A program made the position numbers and the translations under genes. Positions 6,819-12,512 of a stretch of DNA of 12,512 nt are shown piece after piece. The notes beneath the pieces were generated by a model. That model made no database searches. It was not told where the DNA came from and saw only the letters and a list, made by a program, of their open reading frames with translations. This DNA comes from Oscillospiraceae bacterium (GTDB lineage: Bacteria > Bacillota > Clostridia > Oscillospirales > Ruminococcaceae), in the NCBI GenBank assembly GCA_015067375.1, contig SVMQ01000041.1, forward strand, positions 1-12,512, written 5' to 3'. Within the stretch, counting starts at the first letter, position 1. Each line of letters starts with the position of its first letter.

Positions 6819-7295
6819 ATGGCAAATCAGTTCACACAGCACGAGCTGAAGAATTTCAACAAGGCGCTTGAGGAAAAGATCACTGCTGCCGTAGGCGACC
6901 AGAGCAAGTGGAAGGATGTTCTTCCCGAGCTTATGGGTGCAGAGGTGTTCGTAGTGGCACAGGTTTCTGACAAGACAGATGACAAGGGCAACAGACTGCT
7001 CAATCTGCTTACAATGACCAATAAGGACGGACAGACAGCTGTTCCCTTCTTCACATCTCCCCAGAGGATGTCCGTTCTTGCGACACCCCAGAGAAAGCAG
7101 ATCAACTGCATGAAGATGAACACTGTAAAGCTGTTTCAGGCTATCAAGGGAAAGATCGCACTGCTCAATCCCGGCTCGCCCGATTGCGCAAGGATGTTCT
7201 CTCCGTTTGAGACCAACCTGCTCGTAATGGAGAATCTCGACAAGCTTCCTAAGACAGAGGCTCCTGCAGCTCCCGCAGAGAATACCGAGGAATGA
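6819..7295 (+). CDS. SseB-family protein
   Basis: This 158-aa soluble protein has no signal peptide. It shows the SseB N-terminal-domain pattern: an early helix, a strand around LMGAEVFVVAQV, a central VPFFTSPQRM stretch, and the diagnostic IALLNPGSPD loop near residue 115. A short Ala/Pro/Glu tail ends it. SseB was named for enhanced serine sensitivity in Escherichia coli; the biochemical role of the family is not known to me. The ATG at 6819 is chosen because AAAGG at 6803-6807 lies at suitable distance and MANQF begins the fold; the GTG at 6807 overlaps that site. It sits 24 nt behind thrS without a promoter between, so it is likely transcribed with it. Family call is good; the function is open. 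Confidence 0.85.
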   Translation: MANQFTQHELKNFNKALEEKITAAVGDQSKWKDVLPELMGAEVFVVAQVSDKTDDKGNRLLNLLTMTNKDGQTAVPFFTSPQRMSVLATPQRKQINCMKMNTVKLFQAIKGKIALLNPGSPDCARMFSPFETNLLVMENLDKLPKTEAPAAPAENTEE

Positions 7296-7301
7296 TATCG
7301 A

Positions 7302-7329
7302 CAGCCGCAGAGCATACGCTTTGCGGCTG
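7302..7329 (+). other. Perfect 12-bp hairpin after the SseB-like gene
   Basis: Positions 7302-7313 pair with 7318-7329 (one G-U) around an ATAC tetraloop. There is no T run on the plus strand downstream, so it is a weak terminator at best. It may protect the thrS-sseB mRNA end or reduce read-through into the lipoprotein gene. Confidence 0.6.
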
Positions 7330-7357
7330 AATCATATACAGAATGCGAGGGAATATT

Positions 7358-7858
7358 ATGAAAAAGATCGCTGCCGTGATACTTGCGGCTGTATGCGCGA
7401 TATCTGCAGGCGGATGCTCTGCCAAAAAGGAGAGAGAGCAGGGCAAGATCTACACAGCCAAAGTTGGCGAGGTGCAGGAGAACACCTACTTTTCTACCGT
7501 TGTAAACAGCGTAAGATTCTCTGAGTCAGAGGGCGGATATGTTCCGAATGAGGGCAATGAATTTGTATGCGTGGATCTGACGGTAGAGAACATTACCGAA
7601 ACGGCAATTCCCATGGGATGCTACGATTTCTATATAAGATGGGGAGAGGGCGCATCCGAGCGTGATAAGGCGGTTTATGAGGATGGACTGGCATGGGATA
7701 TGTACGATCTGGAGTTTTTGCTTGATGCGGGCAGAAGCTATACGGCAACGTTGTATTTCGCTGTGCCTGTAGGCAAGCGCGATGCGCTGCAGCTGGTATA
7801 TGAGGAGTATTTCGACGATGATTTTGTGGGATGCACTTATGTTGTAGAGCTGACGTGA
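7358..7858 (+). CDS. Small DUF4352-type lipoprotein
   Basis: This is a 166-aa precursor with a lipoprotein signal ending SAGGC (Cys20). The mature part matches the DUF4352 (telokin-like, immunoglobulin-fold) pattern: YVPNEGNEFVCVDLTVEN, then a CYDFYIRWG segment, and a closing strand YVVEL. Such domains sit on the outer surface; ligands are unknown. The ATG at 7358 is chosen for GAGGG at 7347-7351 (6 nt spacing) and because it starts the signal peptide; the ATG at 7343 lies upstream of the SD. The same module occurs twice in the convergent gene at 7923-9428, with shared phrases such as YDF-x-x-RWG, FxVPxxx and the VEL end. No clear own promoter is visible in the short gap behind the SseB-like gene, so read-through from thrS is possible. 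Confidence 0.88.
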   Translation: MKKIAAVILAAVCAISAGGCSAKKEREQGKIYTAKVGEVQENTYFSTVVNSVRFSESEGGYVPNEGNEFVCVDLTVENITETAIPMGCYDFYIRWGEGASERDKAVYEDGLAWDMYDLEFLLDAGRSYTATLYFAVPVGKRDALQLVYEEYFDDDFVGCTYVVELT

Positions 7859-7875
7859 TATCAAGATATAAAGAT

Positions 7876-7904
7876 GAGGGAGCATTTCACTGAGATGCTC
7901 CCTC
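7876..7904. terminator. Shared hairpin between convergent lipoprotein genes
   Basis: A 10-bp perfect stem (7876-7885 with 7895-7904), GAGGGAGCAT and its complement, lies between the two convergent stops. T runs are short on both sides (GTTATT on plus, CTTTATATCTT on minus), so it probably serves as a bidirectional but imperfect terminator. Confidence 0.7.
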
Positions 7905-7922
7905 GTTATTATGTGGTTGTTA

Positions 7923-9428
7923 TTAATAGCCCTCAGGCATTTCGGCAGGAGGATCGTTCTGCAATGCAGCTTCTGCCGCCTGACCGTTTTCGTGAACGAT
8001 GATGTACAGATAACCGTCGTCTGTTTTGCCCATGACCGCTCCTGCAGCGGAGGCTTCCTGTTCGGGGTAGAATGCGGCACCGTTCTTGATGTATTCAAAA
8101 TGCGCATCAAACTGCTCCTGAAGCTCAGCTTCCCTGCCTGTGTCAGGCTTGCAGATGATTATTTCGTTCAGATCCGCACTTATAAGCGGCGTGGATATAT
8201 AGTAGTCCGTGCAAAGGCTCGGGTCGATAGAGGTCATCATCAAAGTGGTTTCTATATCGGGCATTTCCATCATAGGCGGCCACTCGATTACAGAGTAAGC
8301 GTTTGCTGCCATCTGACGAGCATTGAACTTTGATGTTTGCTCGGGCGCAATGCCGACCTCTACACGATAGGAGTTGGAGCAGTTTTCGTCCAGTATATCG
8401 AAGTATTCAAACACAACGGGAACGCCTGTGGGTACCATAAAGTAGATCGTGCCGTAGAGAGAGCCTCCTGCTTTGAGGTCATCGTGTGCAGTGATATCTG
8501 TGATGCTGCCGTGATCAATGGAACTGATCCACTCTTCTGCGTTGTTGCCGCATAACACATTGAAGTAATAAGAGCCTGCAGCGATATCAGTTGCGGCGGT
8601 GCTGTCGAGCGTAACATCAACACCAAGGAAAGCATATCCGTTTTCGGCATACTCTCCGTTGATTTCGTGTTTAAAGAATGCGTCGTTTACTGTCAGGTCA
8701 AATTTGCCTGTGGTCTGTTTTGTACCTATGGGTGCATAGTTTATCGTGCTTTCAAAGGAAGCGTTGCTGTCATTTTCAGGCTCTTCCATGTACTCAGGCT
8801 CCATAAGCTCCACGGAGTAAGTAGCGCCTGTAGTGTCATCGTCATAGATAACGACGTATTCAAAGTACATCTTGTCAGCGTCTGCAGGTACGTCAAAGAA
8901 CACGTTTCCTTCAACCGATGCCTGTGAATCAAGATCCAGCTCATAGGGGTAGTTGTTGAAGCCGAAATCATTCTGTTCAATGGCATGAACACATTCCTCG
9001 TCGCTGTTTCCCCAACGTAGGGTAAAGTCGTATGTGCCGACATTGATGATCTCTGTCGAAGTGTTCAGGACTTCTACGTTGACGCAGAGGAATGCATGAT
9101 CGGGATCTTCAGGAACGTAGTTGCTGACTGTGGAAAGCTTGTTTGCGCTGTTTACAGTCATGGTGAAGAACTCGGTGGGGATGCTTTCACCGACAGCGCC
9201 GATGTATGAGTTGTCGTAGCGCGAGTTTTTGCCGCGGTCAGCTTCGCTGGTGTCGCTGGAGGTCAGGACATCCTCGGCTGTTTCATCGCGAACCTTATCA
9301 TTGCGATCCTTGTCGTCGCGGTCGTCCTCTTCAACTGTTTCGGTATCTTTGTCGTTTTTGTCGTCGGAGCAGGCAGAAAAAGTCAACATCATGGACGCTG
9401 CCAGCAGCACAGAAAAAAATCTTTTCAT
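7923..9428 (-). CDS. Lipoprotein with two DUF4352-like modules and a DUF4358-like C-terminus
   Basis: A 501-aa precursor with a lipoprotein signal (MKRFFSVLLAASMML...FSAC, Cys20) and a highly charged Asp/Lys/Glu linker to about residue 68. Two related immunoglobulin-like modules follow. Module 1 (about 78-208) includes HAFLCVNVEV, TYDFTLRWG and ATYSVEL; module 2 (about 231-358) includes YAFLGVDVTL, SYYFNVLCG and SYRVEV. Residues about 370-490 resemble DUF4358: a region with ISTPLISADLNEIIICKP, then a helix QFDAHFEYIKNGAAFYPEQ and a strand GYLYIIVHENG. The protein should be anchored outside the membrane. Function is unknown. The ATG at 9428 is supported by AAAGG at 9441-9437, 8 nt away. It points toward the 166-aa lipoprotein that carries one such module, which suggests local duplication. 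The DUF4352 call is stronger than the DUF4358 call. Confidence 0.88.
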   Translation of the reverse strand: MKRFFSVLLAASMMLTFSACSDDKNDKDTETVEEDDRDDKDRNDKVRDETAEDVLTSSDTSEADRGKNSRYDNSYIGAVGESIPTEFFTMTVNSANKLSTVSNYVPEDPDHAFLCVNVEVLNTSTEIINVGTYDFTLRWGNSDEECVHAIEQNDFGFNNYPYELDLDSQASVEGNVFFDVPADADKMYFEYVVIYDDDTTGATYSVELMEPEYMEEPENDSNASFESTINYAPIGTKQTTGKFDLTVNDAFFKHEINGEYAENGYAFLGVDVTLDSTAATDIAAGSYYFNVLCGNNAEEWISSIDHGSITDITAHDDLKAGGSLYGTIYFMVPTGVPVVFEYFDILDENCSNSYRVEVGIAPEQTSKFNARQMAANAYSVIEWPPMMEMPDIETTLMMTSIDPSLCTDYYISTPLISADLNEIIICKPDTGREAELQEQFDAHFEYIKNGAAFYPEQEASAAGAVMGKTDDGYLYIIVHENGQAAEAALQNDPPAEMPEGY

Positions 9429-9495
9429 ATTTATCGCCTTTCGTTATGTAATAGCAATGCCCGAAGTTAGATACTTTGGCATAATAACATTATAT

Positions 9496-9524
9496 ATTGT
9501 ATCACAATAGCGCGATTTTGGCTA
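9496..9524 (-). promoter_or_regulatory. Possible promoter of the large DUF4352 lipoprotein gene
   Basis: On the minus strand, TAGCCA (9524-9519), 17 nt and TACAAT (9501-9496) give a moderate sigma-A match; a perfect TATAAT at 9494-9489 is an alternative -10 but has no good -35. The leader would be about 60 nt. Confidence 0.4.
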
Positions 9525-9580
9525 TATAATAATTCGACAAAATCCACGGTGATACGGCAGTGGTCAGTGGAATTTTGCAC

Positions 9581-9611
9581 AAACAAAAAAGCGACGGTAC
9601 AGACCGTCGCT
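9581..9611 (-). terminator. Intrinsic terminator of the ferredoxin gene
   Basis: On the minus strand a perfect 9-bp GC-rich stem (9611-9603 with 9598-9590, loop of 4) is followed by TTTTTTGTTT (9590-9581). It lies 24 nt after the ferredoxin stop and insulates the downstream lipoprotein gene. Confidence 0.9.
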
Positions 9612-9634
9612 CAATGCAGCCGAAGCTATAAGTA

Positions 9635-9805
9635 TCAGCCCTCTACAGGAGCGCCAACGGGGCAGGAACCTGCGCAAGCGCCGCAGTCGATGCAAGCGTC
9701 AGCGTCGATAACGTACTTGCCGTCACCCTCAGAGATAGCACCTACGGGGCAATCACCTGCGCAAGCGCCGCAAGCGATGCACTCATCGTTAATTACATAA
9801 GCCAT
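9635..9805 (-). CDS. 2[4Fe-4S] ferredoxin, clostridial type
   Basis: This 56-aa acidic protein is a low-potential electron carrier of the cytosol, serving in anaerobes as partner of enzymes such as pyruvate:ferredoxin oxidoreductase and hydrogenases. Two CxxCxxCxxxCP motifs are complete: Cys9, 12, 15, 19 with Pro20, and Cys38, 41, 44, 48 with Pro49. Each cluster takes three cysteines of one motif and the last of the other. The length equals that of typical clostridial ferredoxins. The ATG at 9805 has a perfect AGGAGG at 9820-9815 (9 nt spacing), fitting high expression. The two halves are strongly repeated even at DNA level: 9651-9694 and 9738-9781 agree at 37 of 44 positions. The gene is monocistronic, with its own promoter and terminator. 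Confidence 0.97.
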   Translation of the reverse strand: MAYVINDECIACGACAGDCPVGAISEGDGKYVIDADACIDCGACAGSCPVGAPVEG

Positions 9806-9858
9806 TTTACTATACCTCCTAAATTAGTTAAGGGAAGCTATTTACTTCCTACAGATAT

Positions 9859-9886
9859 ATTGTATCATATTTTCAGAAAAAATCAA
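9859..9886 (-). promoter_or_regulatory. Sigma-A-type promoter of the ferredoxin gene
   Basis: On the minus strand, TTGATT (9886-9881), 16 nt and TACAAT (9864-9859). The leader of about 45 nt contains a small GGAAG/CTTCC hairpin (9833-9837 with 9845-9849). The gap 9806-10136 also holds the divergent sigma-factor promoter; between about 9890 and 10070 I see no gene, only a 10-bp palindrome AGTTTAAACT near 9968-9977. Confidence 0.7.
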
Positions 9887-10076
9887 GTGACTAATTTTAC
9901 AAATAAAAATCGAAATTATGTGAAATACAGACAAAGGCATGACTAACTCGCTTTATCGAGGTGAAGTAAGTTTAAACTCACAGGCTGTGCGGTCTTACAA
10001 GAGTTTTACAGGGTCGGCAGAGCGGAAGTCGGAATGGCGTGTTTTTGTTAACTTTAGCTAATTTTTGCGCTTTAGT

Positions 10077-10101
10077 GTAACCGATCGGGTCGCTGGGTCG
10101 T
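10077..10101 (+). promoter_or_regulatory. Candidate ECF-type promoter of the sigma/anti-sigma operon
   Basis: GTAACC (10077-10082), 16 nt, then CGT (10099-10101) resembles the AAC-containing -35 and CGT-containing -10 of promoters read by ECF sigma factors, which often control their own genes. The site also forms an inverted repeat, TGTAAC (10076-10081) with GTTACA (10102-10107). Its distance to the start codon (about 35 nt) is suitable. No strong sigma-A promoter is seen nearby. The match is a pattern, not a proof. Confidence 0.55.
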
Positions 10102-10109
10102 GTTACAGG

Positions 10110-10123
10110 TGAAAGCGCTTTTA
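10110..10123. promoter_or_regulatory. cre-like palindrome in the sigma-factor leader
   Basis: TGAAAGCGCTTTTA differs at one base from the ideal catabolite-responsive element TGAAAGCGCTTTCA bound by CcpA in Firmicutes. It begins 9 nt after the candidate -10 element and abuts the ribosome binding site, a position suited to repression by road-block. CcpA in this organism is assumed, not shown. Confidence 0.4.
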
Positions 10124-10136
10124 AAGGAGTTGCAAG

Positions 10137-10595
10137 ATGCAGAATGATATATTTACCGAATATGTCAGAAAATACTCTGATATGGTATACAGGATAGCAT
10201 ACAGCTATACGCGAAGTCACCCCGACAGCGAGGACATAATGCAGGATACGCTTTTAAAGCTTTATCAGTGCGACAAACGTTTCAGGGATGACGAGCACAT
10301 AAAGGCATGGCTCATCCGCGTTGCGATAAACAAGGCGAAGGATATGCTCAGATCTGTCAGATCCAAGACGGCTGAGGCGCTTGACGAGAGCATAAGCGCG
10401 CCTGCTGCCGACCATGAGCTTGACCGCGCCATGGCGAGCCTCAGCGAGGATTACAGGGCGGTCGTGTACCTGCACTATTACGAGGGCTATGACGTTAAAG
10501 AGATAGCAAAGCTAATGCGTATCACGGAATCCAACGTGAAGATACGTCTGAAACGCGCCCGCGACAAGCTCAGAGATTTTATGACAAACGCTTGA
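10137..10595 (+). CDS. ECF-type RNA polymerase sigma factor
   Basis: This 152-aa protein directs RNA polymerase to a specific set of promoters. Region 2 spans about 8-73 (FTEYVRKYSDMVYRIAYSYTRSHPDSEDIMQDTLLKLY, then HIKAWLIRVAINKAKDMLRS). Region 4 spans about 95-148, with LSEDYRAVVYLHYYEGYDVKEIAKLMRITESNVKIRLKRARDKLR forming the helix-turn-helix for the -35 element. There is no region 1 or 3, as expected for ECF factors. AAAGGAG at 10123-10129 lies 7 nt before the ATG. The next gene begins 14 nt after the stop and encodes a single-pass membrane protein, the usual place of an anti-sigma factor. The subgroup cannot be named from sequence alone. Confidence 0.95.
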   Translation: MQNDIFTEYVRKYSDMVYRIAYSYTRSHPDSEDIMQDTLLKLYQCDKRFRDDEHIKAWLIRVAINKAKDMLRSVRSKTAEALDESISAPAADHELDRAMASLSEDYRAVVYLHYYEGYDVKEIAKLMRITESNVKIRLKRARDKLRDFMTNA

Positions 10596-10609
10596 AAGGA
10601 AATGATACT

Positions 10610-11800
10610 ATGGATAAGATAAAATGTTATTTCGACAACATCTCTCCCGAAAAAAGCCCCGAGCAGATAGCACAGAATGTGATAAGCAATGCTGAGAGCA
10701 GCGCAAGAAAACGCAGCTTCAGACCGCTCACTGCTGTTGCGGCGGCAGCGGCAGTCATGGCGGTGGGCGTGACTGCTGCGGCTGCTACGGGTCTGCTGAA
10801 CATCAACGATATCTTCGGCGGCAGGATATCCGCACAGGACGAGGTGCTTGCAGGGGAACTTGTGATAGCAGCCGAGGATTTCACATGGTCGGTCTCCGAC
10901 GATGATTATATGATAGAGCTGAAAGGCGTTACAGGCTCAAAGTCGGATATGCTGCTTGTCTACGAGATAAAGCGCACAGACGGCAAGCCTGTCACGGACT
11001 ATATGACGAATGTTCCTGAGGACGGTGCGCTGGTCGGCTTTGTTGAAGTTGGTTTTTCAGATGAAAGCACTTTTTCTAAAGCAATGGATGATAATCAATA
11101 TGCCGTCAACGAGCATGGTAATATTGAGATCTACAACCGAATAATTACAAATGGAGATCTTAGCGGACAACAGTATAGTGTAAATGGTGTAAATCTTTAT
11201 CCCTATCATGAGCTGTGGGATTTTCTGCAGCAGCAGAACGACAGGATATTTATGTGGGACCATCGCAGCGATGAGCATCCAATAGGCTTTTATAGTTATA
11301 ATTCTTTCAAAGAAAACAAACCCTTAGATATTGCGCTGAACGATGAGCACATAATCGGGCTGGAGCTTACCTGGAGCATAGATTTTACCTTCTCGCCATC
11401 CAACACAGCTACATTGAGCAAAACTATCAAAGACACCGACAATACGATCAATATAGATCGCCGGAACACCTACTCTCGAATCGTGGATACATTGGATTGT
11501 AAGATAATACAGAATCATTTCAGCTGTGTCGGCGGTTGGATCGAGCTTGAATATTCCGGTGAACCCAAAGTAGGTGATTTTGAAAACTATAACGAGATAT
11601 ATCTGATAACAGAGGACAAAACACCAATTCCATGCACATTCGTGAGTCGTGGTTACAGCACCCTTTATGTTAACGGCGCCGTAACAACGATCGATTTCGA
11701 GATCCGCTACAGCGATACCGTCGAAGGTCCCATCACCGCAATAGACATCTCAGAGATCGAAGCCATATCCATCAACGGCGAGATATTCCCCCTCGCATAA
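10610..11800 (+). CDS. Putative membrane anti-sigma factor, DUF4179-like
   Basis: This 396-aa protein has a cytosolic N-terminus of about 38 residues with no HxxxCxxC zinc anti-sigma signature. One membrane segment follows (about 41-63, an Ala/Val-rich run ending TAAAATGLLNI), then an extracytoplasmic domain of about 330 residues. The segment just after the membrane helix (LLNINDIFGG) recalls DUF4179-type partners of ECF sigma factors. Topology N-in is inferred from basic residues (SARKRSFR) before the helix. AAAGGA at 10595-10600 precedes the ATG by 9 nt. Its place behind the sigma gene is the main argument for an anti-sigma role. Base composition changes inside the gene: the first 140 codons and the last 40 are GC-richer than the middle (from about 11040), which suggests a variable sensor domain or recombination. 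Role moderately sure; ligand unknown. Confidence 0.75.
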   Translation: MDKIKCYFDNISPEKSPEQIAQNVISNAESSARKRSFRPLTAVAAAAAVMAVGVTAAAATGLLNINDIFGGRISAQDEVLAGELVIAAEDFTWSVSDDDYMIELKGVTGSKSDMLLVYEIKRTDGKPVTDYMTNVPEDGALVGFVEVGFSDESTFSKAMDDNQYAVNEHGNIEIYNRIITNGDLSGQQYSVNGVNLYPYHELWDFLQQQNDRIFMWDHRSDEHPIGFYSYNSFKENKPLDIALNDEHIIGLELTWSIDFTFSPSNTATLSKTIKDTDNTINIDRRNTYSRIVDTLDCKIIQNHFSCVGGWIELEYSGEPKVGDFENYNEIYLITEDKTPIPCTFVSRGYSTLYVNGAVTTIDFEIRYSDTVEGPITAIDISEIEAISINGEIFPLA

Positions 11801-11805
11801 CAGTA

Positions 11806-11834
11806 CAGCCTCCGCTTGCATACAGCGGAGGCTG
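11806..11834. terminator. Hairpin between convergent anti-sigma and ricT genes
   Basis: An 11-bp perfect stem (11806-11816 with 11824-11834) lies between the stops at 11800 and 11840. On the plus strand it is followed by AAATTTTAG, a weak T run; the minus strand tail is also weak. It likely ends transcription from both sides. Confidence 0.7.
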
Positions 11835-11839
11835 AAATT

Positions 11840-12512
11840 TTAGTTATCCTCAAGATTTTTGAGCGCTTTAAGCTCATCGCGGCTAAGACGTACCTGCCCG
11901 TCCTTGATGACCTTGACCTCGTCCTTTTTGATAACAAGCGGAACATCAGGCTTTTTGTCGAGCTTTATCTTAAGCACGCCTGTCAGCAGGTTCACTTCCT
12001 CGACATGACCTCTGCCCTCTTCTGTTTCGACGTAAGCGCCGACCTTGGGAGTGGTGCGCAGAAGATCATCGTAGGCATTCTGTTCATATTTAAGGCAGCA
12101 CATCAACCTGCCGCAGGTTCCCGATATCTTTGTCGGATTGAGCGACAGCGACTGCTCCTTTGCCATCTTGATAGAAACAGGCTGAAAATCGCCGAGGAAG
12201 CTGGAGCAGCAGAAAGGTCTGCCGCAGATACCCAGACCACCGAGCATCTTTGCCTCGTCGCGCACACCGATCTGGCGCAGCTCGATGCGAGTGCGGTAGA
12301 TAGCGGCAAGGTCTTTGACCAGCTCGCGGAAGTCCACTCTGCCGTCAGAGGTAAAGTAGAACAGTATCTTGCTTCCGTCGAATGTGCAGTCGATATCTAT
12401 GGGCTTCATGTCAAGCTTGTGCAGAGCGATCTTCTCTGCAAACACCTGCATGATCTCCTTTTCCTTTTTGCGGTTTTCGTGAAGCTGCTTTACATCCTCG
12501 GGGGTCGCCTTG
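11840..12512 (-). CDS. ricT: RicT/YaaT-like PSP1-domain protein (partial, N-terminus off window)
   Basis: The last 223 residues are present; the frame is open to the right edge, so the ATG at 12451 is internal and not the true start. In Bacillus subtilis RicT (YaaT) forms the RicAFT complex, which carries iron-sulfur clusters and works with RNase Y in mRNA maturation and influences sporulation and competence. Diagnostic stretches are FYFTSDGRVDFRELVKDLA, RIELRQIGVRDEAKMLGG, the cysteine motif CGRPFCCSSFLGDFQPVSIKMAK, and NPTKISGTCGRLMCCLKYE. The C-terminal third has a small beta-rich segment (VGAYVETEEGRGHVEEVN) and a Lys-rich tail. The partners RicA and RicF are not in the window. Convergent to the anti-sigma gene, 39 nt from its stop. 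Confidence 0.95.
   Translation of the reverse strand, partial: KATPEDVKQLHENRKKEKEIMQVFAEKIALHKLDMKPIDIDCTFDGSKILFYFTSDGRVDFRELVKDLAAIYRTRIELRQIGVRDEAKMLGGLGICGRPFCCSSFLGDFQPVSIKMAKEQSLSLNPTKISGTCGRLMCCLKYEQNAYDDLLRTTPKVGAYVETEEGRGHVEEVNLLTGVLKIKLDKKPDVPLVIKKDEVKVIKDGQVRLSRDELKALKNLEDN

Noticed and set aside
5661..6842. Minus-strand open frame of 393 codons inside thrS
   Set aside because: Antisense shadow of the catalytic and anticodon-binding domains of thrS; no recognisable domain.
7526..8110. Minus-strand frame of 194 codons across the convergent lipoprotein ends
   Set aside because: It overlaps two better genes and the hairpin between them; no signal or domain is visible.
9541..9575. 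Inverted repeat AAAATCCAC / GTGGAATTTT downstream of the ferredoxin terminator
   Set aside because: Short, with a bulge and a long spacer; no gene or promoter is tied to it, so it may be chance.

Overview
The window looks like a chromosomal segment of a low-to-mid GC Clostridia bacterium, most like Ruminococcus or a close relative in the Oscillospiraceae. This rests on the kinds of protein seen: a fused SecD-SecF, a RicT/YaaT-type PSP1 protein, a 2[4Fe-4S] clostridial-type ferredoxin, DUF4352/DUF4358 lipoproteins, and an ECF sigma factor with a membrane partner. Strong AGGAGG-type ribosome binding sites and sigma-A-like promoters fit as well. No mobile element, CRISPR array, rRNA or tRNA was recognised. 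The species is an inference.

Left part (1-2730, minus strand): the 5' three quarters of secDF, running off the left edge, has its own TTGACT-17-TATAAT promoter. Upstream lies a gene for MORN repeats fused to a ribosomal L7/L12 C-terminal-like domain, also with its own promoter (TTGACA-17-TAAAAT).

Divergent plus-strand unit (2850-4630): a near-consensus promoter is followed at once by a compact, multi-helix RNA closed by a 12-bp stem. A UUCG-loop intrinsic terminator then sits directly in front of the ribosome binding site of an AT-rich, uncharacterised lipoprotein gene. This looks like a terminator-controlled leader (riboswitch-like) or a small RNA, and I could not match it to a family I know. 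It is the most interesting item in the window.

Centre (4660-7860, plus strand): thrS has its own promoter and a structured leader without recognisable T-box motifs. It is followed by an SseB-like gene and a small DUF4352-type lipoprotein. Convergent to these, on the minus strand, is a larger lipoprotein with two copies of the same DUF4352-like module plus a DUF4358-like C-terminus. The two convergent genes are therefore paralogous in part.

Right part (9580-12512): a short 2[4Fe-4S] ferredoxin gene (56 aa, minus strand) has a clean promoter and terminator. Divergent to it is an ECF sigma factor plus putative anti-sigma operon, with a candidate ECF-type autoregulatory promoter (GTAACC-16-CGT) and a cre-like palindrome in its leader. 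The window ends inside ricT/yaaT (minus strand), whose N-terminus lies off the right edge.

Functionally the segment mixes housekeeping genes (protein export, tRNA charging, electron transfer, RicT) with a set of cell-surface lipoproteins and an envelope-type regulatory pair.
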